Position numbers and translations under genes: made by a program. The notes beneath the pieces were generated by a model. It was not told the DNA's origin. It searched no databases and saw only the letters and a program-made list of their open reading frames with translations. A stretch of 64,000 nucleotides of DNA from Paenibacillus luteus (GTDB lineage: Bacteria > Bacillota > Bacilli > Paenibacillales > Paenibacillaceae): the NCBI RefSeq assembly GCF_006542765.1, contig NZ_SKCD01000066.1:186001-250000 (forward strand), written 5' to 3'. Below, in pieces: positions 50,824 to 59,175 of the stretch. The stretch's first letter is position 1. The number at the start of each line of letters is the position of its first letter.

Positions 50824-52710
50824 ATGGCTTTTATGGGAAGCCTGCAGCAGCTCGGTAGAGCGTTTATGCTACCGATGATTGTACTGCCGGGTGCAGCTAT
50901 CTTTTTGAGCTTGAGCAAGCTGCCTTGGTCGTACATTGGCTTGCCAGGAATGGAAGGATACTTGCTTGCAGCAAGTGATACGATTTTTACGTTTTTACCT
51001 TATATCTTTGCGCTTGGCATATCGCTTGGGTTAACTGGAAATGCGCTTGCAGCAGGGATGGCAGCTCTTGTGGGCATGATTATTTACAGCGGCGTGACGG
51101 GCACCGCAGAGGTGCAGATTGAGCCGACCGTTCTGATTGGTACTTTAATTGGTATGGTTGCTGGCTTTAGCCATGAACGGTTCAAAAGTCTTCGGCTGCC
51201 GGAATACATACAATTTTTTGGGGGACCGCGATTTGTCCCGCTGTTCGTGAGCTTTGTTTGCTTGATTTTCTCGATCGGGATGATTAATATTGCCCCTTAT
51301 TTGCAAAACTTGTTGATTGAGCTTGGGGAGGTTGTTGCTTCAGGCGGGGGCTTCGGTGTATTTTTATACGGTTTTGTTCATCGTATTTTGGTCGTATTCG
51401 GGCTGCATCATTTGGTAAGCCATGTATTCTGGTTCCAGATTGGCAGCTATGAGACAACCTCGGGGCAAATGGTGTTTGGGGATTTGCCGCGGTTTTTTGC
51501 AGGAGATCCATCGGCAGGCGTATTTATGGCTGGTTTGTACCCGACGATGATGTTTGCTTTGCCGGCTATTGCGCTCGCCATCATTCATGAAGCACGCGAG
51601 GATTTGAAGCCGAAAATACGAAAAACCTTTTTATATGCAGCACTTGCTTCGTTTCTTACGGGCGTAACGGAACCGGTCGAATTCGCATTTTTATTCGTGG
51701 CGCCTTACTTGTACGTCGTTCATGCCATTTTGTCAGGCATTATTATGTGGGTCACTTATGAGCTGGGCATAAAGCACGGTTTTTCATTTTCGGCAGGCGC
51801 AATCGACTTTGTCATTAATGAGCATTTGGCAACTCGTGGCTGGCTGATTATCCCCATAGGCATTGTGGTTGGATTTATTTATTACTTCTTGTTCCGCTGG
51901 GCCATTCGGAGATTCCGGATTCCTACTCCAGGTCGTGAGGAAGGTTCGCAACTGGATGAATGGGCGGGCGACATTCCTTACCGGGCCCCGCTTATCTTGC
52001 AAGCCATTGGCGGCAAGCAAAATATTGTGAAAATGGAGTCATGCATCACACGATTGCGGCTGAAGGTTTCTAACGACAAGCTGCTTGATATCAATGCGCT
52101 TCGCAATCTTGGAGCTGCAGGTGTCATCAAGCTGGGTGGAGGGCATGTTCAAGTCGTATTCGGAACTTATTCTGAGCTAATCCGTGAAGAAATGATCAAA
52201 ACGATTCATCGCGATCAAGCGCAAATTCTGTTCCATTCTCCTATGCAAGGTCGGATGATTCCGCTTGAAGAGGTGCCGGATCCCATTTTCGCAGGGAAGC
52301 TTGTGGGACAAGGGGTTGCTTTTATTCCTGACAAGGGCGAACTCGTTTCTCCGGTAAAAGGGAAAATCATGCATATTTATCCGACAATGCATGCCATAGG
52401 CATTCTTACGCCTGAAGGGTTAGAGGTGCTGCTCCACATTGGAATAGATACTTCGGGGCTAGCAGGCAAGGGCTATTTTAATGCAGTGGTTAAAGAGGGC
52501 GATGAGGTTACGCCAGGGATGCTGCTTATCAAGTTTGACTTGCAGCGTGTGCGAAAGGAGAGCAAGTCGCTTGCTACTCCGATGGTGATTACGAATTCCG
52601 ATCTTGTACAATCGTGGCGGTATGCGCCGTTCAAAGCGGTTAAAAAGGGGCAGTCTTCGGTTATGTCCGTTGTGCTTAAAGAGAGAAACGGTGGAGGGGA
52701 AACACAATGA
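50824..52710 (+). CDS. PTS permease EIICBA, glucose/N-acetylglucosamine family
   Basis: 628 residues in the order IIC-IIB-IIA. IIC covers about 1-365 with about ten helices and the motif VTEPVEFAFLFVAPYLYVVH; IIB at 387-465 has the phosphorylated Cys407 in KMESCITRLRL; IIA at about 480-625 has the phosphorylated His538 in LLHIGIDT. It takes up and phosphorylates a hexose or amino sugar at the membrane. The true start is the ATG at 50824, after GAGGAGG; the open frame extends upstream only because it runs through the repeats. It overlaps the Enzyme I gene by 4 bases. No antiterminator target was recognised upstream. Confidence 0.92.
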   Translation: MAFMGSLQQLGRAFMLPMIVLPGAAIFLSLSKLPWSYIGLPGMEGYLLAASDTIFTFLPYIFALGISLGLTGNALAAGMAALVGMIIYSGVTGTAEVQIEPTVLIGTLIGMVAGFSHERFKSLRLPEYIQFFGGPRFVPLFVSFVCLIFSIGMINIAPYLQNLLIELGEVVASGGGFGVFLYGFVHRILVVFGLHHLVSHVFWFQIGSYETTSGQMVFGDLPRFFAGDPSAGVFMAGLYPTMMFALPAIALAIIHEAREDLKPKIRKTFLYAALASFLTGVTEPVEFAFLFVAPYLYVVHAILSGIIMWVTYELGIKHGFSFSAGAIDFVINEHLATRGWLIIPIGIVVGFIYYFLFRWAIRRFRIPTPGREEGSQLDEWAGDIPYRAPLILQAIGGKQNIVKMESCITRLRLKVSNDKLLDINALRNLGAAGVIKLGGGHVQVVFGTYSELIREEMIKTIHRDQAQILFHSPMQGRMIPLEEVPDPIFAGKLVGQGVAFIPDKGELVSPVKGKIMHIYPTMHAIGILTPEGLEVLLHIGIDTSGLAGKGYFNAVVKEGDEVTPGMLLIKFDLQRVRKESKSLATPMVITNSDLVQSWRYAPFKAVKKGQSSVMSVVLKERNGGGETQ

Positions 52711-54449
52711 TTCAAGGAATAGGGGCGTCAGCAGGCATAGCGATTGGGAGATCGTTTGTGCTTCCGAATTGGGAATGGGAGCTTCCGGAGCAAAAGATCG
52801 ATGTCGCGGATTTTGCCCGCGAGTTTGAGCGTGTGTATGAGGGCATACGTACGTCAAAGTCGGAAATCGAGCAGATCAAGGATGAGCTGCGAGACGTTGT
52901 CGGGTCGGAGGAAACCCATATATTCGATGCTCATATCGCCATTTTGGACGATCCTGTCTTCATGAATGAAATTCAAGGCATCATTCAACGTCAATATAAA
53001 GCGGCGGAAGTTGCTGTTAAAGAAGCGATCGATCATTTTGTGACCATGTTTGATTTGCTCGATGACGAATATATGAAGGAGCGCGCACTCGATATTAAAG
53101 ACGTAGGCAATCGGCTGCTGAAGCATCTGCTTGGCGCGCCTGAAATTACGCTGCCCTCAGATACGCAGCCGTTTATCTTGATCGCGAAGGAGCTGTCGCC
53201 TTCCCAGCTTGCTCATATTAATCCGCAGCATGTACTTGGCATTGTTACCCTCGCAGGTAGTACAACATCGCATTCCGCAATTATGGCGCGCGCACTGGGT
53301 GTTCCGCTTGTTGTCGGTGTGGAGGCTAAGCTGGAGGAACCAATTCAAACCGGGCAAACAATCATCATCGATGGAAGCGAAGGCACAGTGTTTATTGATC
53401 CCGTGCAATCGATCATCGATTCTTTTACGGCACTGCACAGTCACCAAGCCGAAGCGAAAAAGAGGCTGCATGGCATTGCGGGTTATCGTCCGGTTACGCC
53501 AGACGGGAAGCGATTGGAGCTTGCGGCCAATATCAGCTCATTTAAAGAGCTTGAAATTGCCCTTTCCAGTGGAGCACATGGCGTAGGTTTGTTTCGTACC
53601 GAGTTTCTATACATGGACCGGAATCGTTTTCCCAAAGAAGAAGAGCAATTCGAGGTGTACCGGAGTGTGGCAGAGAGGCTGGGCGGAGAACCGCTCGTCA
53701 TACGCACACTTGATGTGGGCGGTGACAAGCAGCTAGATTATTTTGAGCTGCCGGAGGAAGATAATCCATTTCTGGGTTACCGAGCGATAAGGATTTCATT
53801 GGATCGCCAGGATTTGTTTAAGACGCAGCTTCGTGCGATCCTGCGTGCGAGTCATTATGGGCAAGTGAAGCTCATGTATCCACTGATTTCATCGGTCGAT
53901 GAGGTGCGCGCCGCCAACGCTGTGCTGAACGAAGCAAAGCGCGAGCTCGAGGAAGCCGGGTTGCCTTATGACAAAGGCATGAAGATAGGCATTATGATTG
54001 AGGTGCCTGCTGCTGTCATGATTGCTGACTTGCTGGCGGAAGAGGTGGATTTTTTCAGCATCGGGACGAATGATCTTGTTCAGTTCACGCTCGCGGTTGA
54101 TCGCATGAATGAGGAGATCTCGCATCTGTATGAGCCTTATCATCCTGCGCTGATCCGAATGCTCCGGATGACGGTGGAAGCTGCTAAGCGGCGTGGAATT
54201 ACTGTTGGGGTATGCGGCGAGCTTGCAGGGGATTTAAGAGCGCTGCCGATATGGCTGAGCCTTGACGTGGATGAGCTGAGCATGTCTTCTCATTCCATTT
54301 TGCAGGTGAAGGAGAGATTGCTCTGCACCTCCCAGGAAGAAAGCAAAGAGGTATTCGAGCAATTGCATGGCTGTCGCACGAGCACTGAAATATTGGCGCA
54401 GCTTAACGGCTTTATGGAGCGCGTCGACAAAAAAACAGCGAATGGTTAA
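52707..54449 (+). CDS. ptsI: PTS Enzyme I (phosphoenolpyruvate-protein phosphotransferase)
   Basis: 580 residues. The N-terminal part begins GIGASAGIAIGRSFVL; the phospho-His is His189 in LAGSTTSHSAIMARALGVPL. The C-terminal PEP-binding barrel has GLFRTEFLYMDR, DVGGDKQLDYF, the Cys in VGVCGELAGD and FSIGTNDLVQFTLAVDRMN. It passes phosphate from PEP to HPr. The usual partner ptsH is not next to it; here Enzyme I is coupled by ATGA overlap to an EIICBA gene. Whether this is the main Enzyme I or a second copy cannot be told from this window. Confidence 0.93.
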   Translation: MIQGIGASAGIAIGRSFVLPNWEWELPEQKIDVADFAREFERVYEGIRTSKSEIEQIKDELRDVVGSEETHIFDAHIAILDDPVFMNEIQGIIQRQYKAAEVAVKEAIDHFVTMFDLLDDEYMKERALDIKDVGNRLLKHLLGAPEITLPSDTQPFILIAKELSPSQLAHINPQHVLGIVTLAGSTTSHSAIMARALGVPLVVGVEAKLEEPIQTGQTIIIDGSEGTVFIDPVQSIIDSFTALHSHQAEAKKRLHGIAGYRPVTPDGKRLELAANISSFKELEIALSSGAHGVGLFRTEFLYMDRNRFPKEEEQFEVYRSVAERLGGEPLVIRTLDVGGDKQLDYFELPEEDNPFLGYRAIRISLDRQDLFKTQLRAILRASHYGQVKLMYPLISSVDEVRAANAVLNEAKRELEEAGLPYDKGMKIGIMIEVPAAVMIADLLAEEVDFFSIGTNDLVQFTLAVDRMNEEISHLYEPYHPALIRMLRMTVEAAKRRGITVGVCGELAGDLRALPIWLSLDVDELSMSSHSILQVKERLLCTSQEESKEVFEQLHGCRTSTEILAQLNGFMERVDKKTANG

Positions 54450-54976
54450 ACCATTCGCTGTACAAGTGCATCTACGAAAGCTTTGGCATATGGCGGGAGA
54501 TCTGGCGGACGGCGAGCGGAGATAAGATTGCCGTCGACGACAACCGCTTCATCGTACCAGGTTGCGCCTGCATTTTCCATATCATCACGAATGCCTGGGG
54601 TGGAGGTTACTTTGCGGCCTTCTAAAATTTTCGCCGAAATGAGAACCCAGCCGGCATGGCAGATTTGTCCGATAGGCTTGTCTGCTGCATTTAACTCCTG
54701 CACAAGCTGCAACACCTTTGGGTAGCGGCGAAGCTTATCGGGAGCCCAGCCGCCTGGAACCAACAGACCGATGATATCTTCGCTATTGACTTCATCAAAA
54801 GACAAGTCGGCTACTGCAGGCACGCCATATTTCCCAATATGCTTTTTGCCTTTCTCAGGCCCTGCGTATAGAACGGTTGCTCCGGCCTCGCGAGCCCGGT
54901 ATACAGGATACCATAGCTCTAAATCTTCAAATTCGTCGTCAAGCAAGCAGATGACGGTTTTATTTTGCAATGTCAT
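54446..54976 (-). CDS. DJ-1/PfpI family protein (YfkM-like)
   Basis: 176 residues with the class I glutamine-amidotransferase-like fold: VICLLDDEFEDLELWYPVYRA with the conserved Glu, and the nucleophile elbow GQICHAGWVLIS (Cys near residue 107 followed by His). The end ARRPPDLPPYAKAFVDAL is typical of PfpI/YfkM proteins, described as stress-related and in some cases as deglycases or proteases. The precise activity is unknown. Its stop overlaps the Enzyme I stop by 4 bases on the opposite strand. Confidence 0.9.
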   Translation of the reverse strand: MTLQNKTVICLLDDEFEDLELWYPVYRAREAGATVLYAGPEKGKKHIGKYGVPAVADLSFDEVNSEDIIGLLVPGGWAPDKLRRYPKVLQLVQELNAADKPIGQICHAGWVLISAKILEGRKVTSTPGIRDDMENAGATWYDEAVVVDGNLISARRPPDLPPYAKAFVDALVQRMV

Positions 54977-55028
54977 GATTTCCCCTCCATCTATTAAAGA
55001 TCTCTATTATTGTAACGAAGGAGAAACA

Positions 55029-55466
55029 ATGAAGCAAACAGATTCGAAAACCGCTATTTTTTCTTTTCCTAGAGTAGTAAGATTTTTGCCGGCAGTAGCC
55101 TGGATGGCTGTTATTTTTGTATTATCTGCAAGAACAGGTGACGAGATCAATACCATGTTGCCTTTTTTTCAAAAGTTTCTACCGTTTATGGAAGACTTCA
55201 ATTGGGGTCATTTTCTAGCCTATTTTATTCTGGCGCTTATGATTGATTATGGCATAGGCAGGAAGGGCGACCGCTTTTGGATCAAAGTGAGTATAGTCCT
55301 CTTTTGCGGACTTTATGGGATTTCAGATGAATACCACCAATCATTCGTAGGCGGCAGAATGCCGGATCCACTGGATGTGCGCAATGATATGATAGGGGCA
55401 GCGCTCTGGGTAGCATTAGCAGCCGTACCGCCCATTCGAAAAGCATGGAGAAAAATAGCGCCTTAA
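55029..55466 (+). CDS. VanZ-like membrane protein
   Basis: 145 residues from the ATG at 55029 (AAGGAG 5 bases before). Four membrane helices and the VanZ-family motif GISDEYHQSFVGGRMPDPLD-VRNDMIGA, in which D-E-x-x-Q and G-R-x-x-x-x-D-x-x-x-N-x-x-G are conserved. N-terminal helix VAWMAVIFVLSARTG also fits. The family is named for a teicoplanin-resistance gene, but most members have no known role. Transcribed divergently from the PfpI gene. Confidence 0.88.
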   Translation: MKQTDSKTAIFSFPRVVRFLPAVAWMAVIFVLSARTGDEINTMLPFFQKFLPFMEDFNWGHFLAYFILALMIDYGIGRKGDRFWIKVSIVLFCGLYGISDEYHQSFVGGRMPDPLDVRNDMIGAALWVALAAVPPIRKAWRKIAP

Positions 55467-55625
55467 ATACGGTTATTTGACATTTTGAAAATTTAAAAAT
55501 AGTAGTAAAAATTACATAGTGAGGAAAGCAGGATTTTTCGCGAAATTGGTCGAATCATTATTACATTGTAACTCTGAAAGCAATGCTTAGCGGCGTTGGC
55601 TGCTACTAAGAAGGAGTGGACCACT

Positions 55626-56039
55626 TTGCATAAACGGTGTCATTGTGGTGACATCATGAAGATGAAACTGCGCACAGTCATTTATTCGGGTAAGGTCGAA
55701 ATCGACAACGTACCTATTTTTTCCTGCACATCCTGCAATAGAAGCGAAGTGTTCCCGGAAGTGAAGCCGGATTTAACCGGATTAATTGCTCAGCTAGGAG
55801 CAAAGCCGGATAAACAGACATTTCTTTTTAACGAATGCAATGAATGGGCCAACTTGCTGGTTGAAGCGAAGGCAGAGAAGCTGAAGACAGATCAACCTGC
55901 TTTTGAGAGTATGATTGAGCAGAGAATTAACCAACTGCTTGATCTCTATTTGCTTGCTCAAACGCTTAACGATGAGGCTTGGATTTTGGATTTGAAAAAG
56001 AGGCTGGAGCAAATCAGCCGACGTACGCTGCTTACATAG
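55626..56039 (+). CDS. Zinc-finger-containing hypothetical protein (137 aa), TTG start
   Basis: The start chosen is the TTG at 55626, 9 bases after AAGGAG; the frame is open 10 codons upstream. The N-terminus carries CHCG and CTSC 24 residues or so apart, resembling the YgiT-type or treble-clef zinc ribbon (KRCHCGDIMKMKLRTVIYSG, then VPIFSCTSCNRSEVFPEVKP). The C-terminal half is helical (FESMIEQRINQLLDLYLLAQ). The family is not recognised with certainty. Single-gene unit with a terminator about 130 bases later. Confidence 0.75.
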   Translation: MHKRCHCGDIMKMKLRTVIYSGKVEIDNVPIFSCTSCNRSEVFPEVKPDLTGLIAQLGAKPDKQTFLFNECNEWANLLVEAKAEKLKTDQPAFESMIEQRINQLLDLYLLAQTLNDEAWILDLKKRLEQISRRTLLT

Positions 56040-56170
56040 CTGCCCAGACACTAGCAATCATTAAACGGCAGCAGAAGGAAGCAAGTAAGTTGGATGCTTG
56101 CCTTGTTTTATGGCATGACTTATCTCTTTTTAAGGATTAGTGGGGGAGCAATAGGGCTAGGAATTAAAGC

Positions 56171-56217
56171 AAAGCGATCGTTCCGAGGGTGTATACCGGG
56201 AGCGGTCGCTTTTTTTC
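56171..56217 (+). terminator. Rho-independent terminator
   Basis: AAAGCGATCGTTCC pairs with GGGAGCGGTCGCTTT with wobble pairs, then a T run. Confidence 0.8.
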
Positions 56218-56269
56218 AAACATAGGACTTTATATGTTTGACGTGATAAGGTATTCTTCTATTATTACA

Positions 56270-56430
56270 AGAAACGGATCCCCTCCTCTTGAAGAGGACG
56301 AGGAAGCCGTTTCACCTTCACGTATAGGAAAGTATAGGAGTTTGCTCACACTTTCTCTACATATTTCGCAGAAACGATGGCGTGTACAGAAAGGACGCCG
56401 TCAGGCGTACTACTTATGCGTTTCGAAATT
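56270..56430 (+). other. Structured non-coding stretch upstream of the YHYH gene
   Basis: Two stem-loops in a 340-base gap. First, GAAACGG...CCGTTTC (56270-56312) encloses CTCCTCT/AGAGGACGAG. Second, GAAACG (56371) pairs with CGTTTC (56424) around GGCG/CGCC, and is followed by GAAATTTTTT, so it could be a terminator or attenuator. No riboswitch class is recognised. After it come only a T/A-rich stretch and two RBS-like sites (AGGAGG at about 56498 before a 3-codon frame, and at 56551 before the gene). Confidence 0.35.
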
Positions 56431-56560
56431 TTTTAAAAATAGTTCATTTTTCCTACTCTATGGTCGATAAGTAACATAAAAAGATAGCGTTGTATTAGGA
56501 GGTAAGATATGCTAGGTTAATCAACGAGATAGACATAGAAATGTAAATCAGGAGGCTTAT

Positions 56561-57190
56561 ATGAAAAAACAGGTTGTATCTTTCCTTTGTTCTGTACTTA
56601 TCTTATCATCAATTTTGCCAGCATCCGCACTTGCTCATTCCGGGCGCACGGACAGCAGCGGGGGGCATAACTGCTCTGAGAAATCGAAGGCAAAGGGATT
56701 GTGCACAGGCTATCACTATCACAATGGAGGCTCTAGCAGTTCCGGTTCTTCCAGCTCTTCCTCTAGCTCCTCGGGCTCTTCTAGTTCATCAAGCTCCAGC
56801 TCGTCCAGCTCTGCTGCCAAAGCGGTACCAAGTGCACCGGCACATAAATTTCTCAATCTTAATTTCTACTATAATGACAAGCAGCAGAAGCTTAACAAAA
56901 AGCTTGTCAGTTTAAAGGATACGACTTACGTTTCCGTGCGGGATTTTTCGACGATTTTTGGATTCGGGCTGGAGACGGACCAAGCAGAGAACATTATTTT
57001 GAAAAAAGATAAAAAGGCAATTAAAATCGAACATTCCAGCAATAAGATCTATTTGGATGGTAGCTTTACTGACGTGAAAGCGATTAAGATTGAGGGATCC
57101 TATTATATACCACTGCGTTCTGCGGTTAAATGGGGAAATGCAAAAATAGTTTCCATCGATAATTCCAGCCTTTATGTTGCATCGAACTAA
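56561..57190 (+). CDS. Secreted YHYH-motif protein with Ser-rich linker and stalk domain
   Basis: 209 residues. A signal peptide (cleavage after PASALA) is followed by a YHYH domain: HSGRTDSSGGHNCSEKSKAKG, then CTGYHYHNGG, with two Cys and several His that look like a metal or wall-binding module. A linker of almost only Ser and Gly (residues about 58-84) leads to a single copper-amine-oxidase-N-like stalk unit (KLVSLKDTTYVSVRDFSTIFGF, SYYIPLRSAVKWGNAK). The role is unknown; proteins with this module are secreted in Bacillales. RBS CAGGAGGC, 8 bases upstream. Confidence 0.85.
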   Translation: MKKQVVSFLCSVLILSSILPASALAHSGRTDSSGGHNCSEKSKAKGLCTGYHYHNGGSSSSGSSSSSSSSSGSSSSSSSSSSSSAAKAVPSAPAHKFLNLNFYYNDKQQKLNKKLVSLKDTTYVSVRDFSTIFGFGLETDQAENIILKKDKKAIKIEHSSNKIYLDGSFTDVKAIKIEGSYYIPLRSAVKWGNAKIVSIDNSSLYVASN

Positions 57191-57397
57191 CGGGATAAGG
57201 CTTGCTTCAACAAGCGAAATCAGCTGACAGTGCATTTATTTGCTTGATTGTTCAGCATTTATGAAAACGAATGAAAACCTTGATAGTTCTGGGTTTGTGC
57301 TCTGTTAAGCTTTGCGTTGCCTCCCCCTTTATGCTATGATTACGTTAATATGTGGCGTTCGTAATTTAAAAAATCTGAGCTAATGGAGAGAACCACT

Positions 57398-58402
57398 GTG
57401 ACGGTAACCATTTATGATGTAGCAAGAGAAGCAGGAGTGTCGATGGCTACGGTTTCCCGGGTTGTAAACAACAATCCTAACGTGAAACCAGCAACGCGCA
57501 AGAAAGTATATGAAGCAATAGAGCGACTAGGGTATCGTCCGAATGCTGTAGCAAGAGGCTTGGCAAGTAAGAAAACAACAACGGTAGGCGTAGTCATCCC
57601 CGATATTTCAAATGCTATTTTTGCAGAAGTAGCGCGGGGCATTGAAGATATTGCGAATATGTATCATTATAATATCATTTTGTGTAACGCGGATAAGAAA
57701 AAAGACAAAGAAATCCGCGTTATTAACACGCTTTTGGAGAAACAAGTCGATGGTTTGCTATTCATGGGCGGTGCCGTAACCGAAGAGCATTTGCAGGCTT
57801 TTAAAACAGCGAATGTTCCAATCGTGCTTTGCGCGACTTCTGATGAGAGCGGACAAATCCCATCTGTTGATATCAATCACGAGGATGCGGCTTTCGATGC
57901 TGTGCAGAAGCTGCTTGTCCAAGGCCACAAACGGATTGCTATGATCAGCGGAACGCTGCAGGACCCTTCCAATGGATTTGCTCGGTTCCAAGGCTACAAG
58001 CGTGCGCTAGAGAGCGCAGGCATACCTTACGATGAGTCATTAGTACGAATCGGCAACTATCGCTATGAGTCTGGTGCCGAAGCGATGAAATACTTTATTG
58101 AGCTGGACGAGCGTCCTTCAGCAGTCTTTTCTGCAACCGATGAAATGGCGATTGGCGCGATTCACAGCATTCAGGATTCCGGGTTGAAGGTACCTGAGGA
58201 TATTTCGGTAATAAGCGTAGATAACAGCCGTATGGCCTCGATGGTTCGTCCACAGCTTACAGCTGTTGCTCAGCCTATGTATGATATCGGTGCCGTTTCT
58301 ATGCGTTTGCTGACAAAGCTGATGAAAAAAGAAAATGTAGAACAATCCAAAGTAGTACTGCCGCATGAAATTGTTATGCGTCAATCGGTTGGAGGAGTAT
58401 AA
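57398..58402 (+). CDS. ccpA: Catabolite control protein A (LacI family)
   Basis: 334 residues from the GTG at 57398 (GGAGAG 7 bases before; the ATG at 57383 lacks an RBS). The N-terminal HTH reads IYDVAREAGVSMATVSRVVN-NNPNVKP-ATRKKVYEAIERLGY, followed by the hinge RPNAVARGLASKKTTTVGVVIPDIS, all nearly the same as Bacillus CcpA. The periplasmic-binding-like core follows. With HPr-Ser-P, CcpA binds cre sites and represses or activates carbon genes. Several cre matches lie in this window. mtnN follows 5 bases after the stop. Confidence 0.95.
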   Translation: MTVTIYDVAREAGVSMATVSRVVNNNPNVKPATRKKVYEAIERLGYRPNAVARGLASKKTTTVGVVIPDISNAIFAEVARGIEDIANMYHYNIILCNADKKKDKEIRVINTLLEKQVDGLLFMGGAVTEEHLQAFKTANVPIVLCATSDESGQIPSVDINHEDAAFDAVQKLLVQGHKRIAMISGTLQDPSNGFARFQGYKRALESAGIPYDESLVRIGNYRYESGAEAMKYFIELDERPSAVFSATDEMAIGAIHSIQDSGLKVPEDISVISVDNSRMASMVRPQLTAVAQPMYDIGAVSMRLLTKLMKKENVEQSKVVLPHEIVMRQSVGGV

Positions 58403-58407
58403 AGGAT

Positions 58408-59106
58408 ATGTCGTTTAACAAAATAGGAATTATTGGCGCTATGGCGGAAGAAATTGAACTGCTGCATGAGCATGTTGAAGTAGCGTCGGAGACGACAAAG
58501 GCAGGCATTACCTATTTTGAAGGTACGCTTCATGGCAAGTCAGTCATCTATTGCAAATCGGGCGTAGGCAAAGTCAACGCTGCAGTCTGTACACAAATTC
58601 TAATTGATCTTGGTGCAGATTCTGTGTTGTTTACCGGTGTTGCGGGTGCGGTAGATCCACAGTTGAACATTGGAGATATTGTCGTGTCTACAAGCTGCAT
58701 TCAGCATGATATGGATTGTTCACCGCTTGGATTTGCGCGTGGAACGATTCCTTTTCATCCGAAATCCGAATTTTTTGCTGATGAGCGTCTAGTCGAGCTT
58801 GCCTCTGATGCTAGCACAAGACTTTTTTCCGGACGAAGTTTGAAAGGTAAAGTGCTGTCGGGAGACCAATTCATCGCGAGCCGCGATACGGTAAAGCTCC
58901 TTCATGAAACGCTGGAGGGCGCATGTGCCGAAATGGAAGGCGCTTCGGTCGCTCATGTATGTGATATGAATGAAATTCCGTTTGTGATTATTCGTTCAAT
59001 GTCAGATAAGGCAGACGGATCAGCGCACGTGAACTTCTCGGAGTTTACCGTAACGGCATCGAACCATTCGTACCAAATTATTGATGATATTGTTCAGCAT
59101 ATTTGA
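58408..59106 (+). CDS. mtnN: 5'-methylthioadenosine/S-adenosylhomocysteine nucleosidase
   Basis: 232 residues, standard size. The N-terminus KIGIIGAMAEEIELLHEHVE carries the catalytic Glu; VLFTGVAGAVDPQLNIGDIVVS, the Glu-Met-Glu motif CAEMEGASVAHVC, and RSMSDKADGSAHVNFSEF (catalytic Asp) follow. It cleaves adenine from MTA and SAH in the methyl cycle and salvage. Co-transcribed with ccpA: the start is 5 bases after its stop, and GGAGGAG lies across the junction. Confidence 0.95.
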   Translation: MSFNKIGIIGAMAEEIELLHEHVEVASETTKAGITYFEGTLHGKSVIYCKSGVGKVNAAVCTQILIDLGADSVLFTGVAGAVDPQLNIGDIVVSTSCIQHDMDCSPLGFARGTIPFHPKSEFFADERLVELASDASTRLFSGRSLKGKVLSGDQFIASRDTVKLLHETLEGACAEMEGASVAHVCDMNEIPFVIIRSMSDKADGSAHVNFSEFTVTASNHSYQIIDDIVQHI

Positions 59107-59122
59107 TTGTTGTTAGGAATGA

Positions 59123-59166
59123 AGAGAACCAGCTGCGATGCTTTCATCGCAGCTGGTTCTCTTTTT
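59123..59166. terminator. Terminator after mtnN
   Basis: AGAGAACCAGCTGCGATG and CATCGCAGCTGGTTCTCT form a perfect 18-bp stem with a CTTT loop, then T5. Confidence 0.95.
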
Positions 59167-59175
59167 ACTTTCGAG

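Noticed and set aside
56189..56470. 93-codon open frame on the plus strand
   Set aside because: It starts inside a terminator stem, has no ribosome binding site and has an uneven, non-protein-like composition; the region is better explained as structured non-coding sequence.
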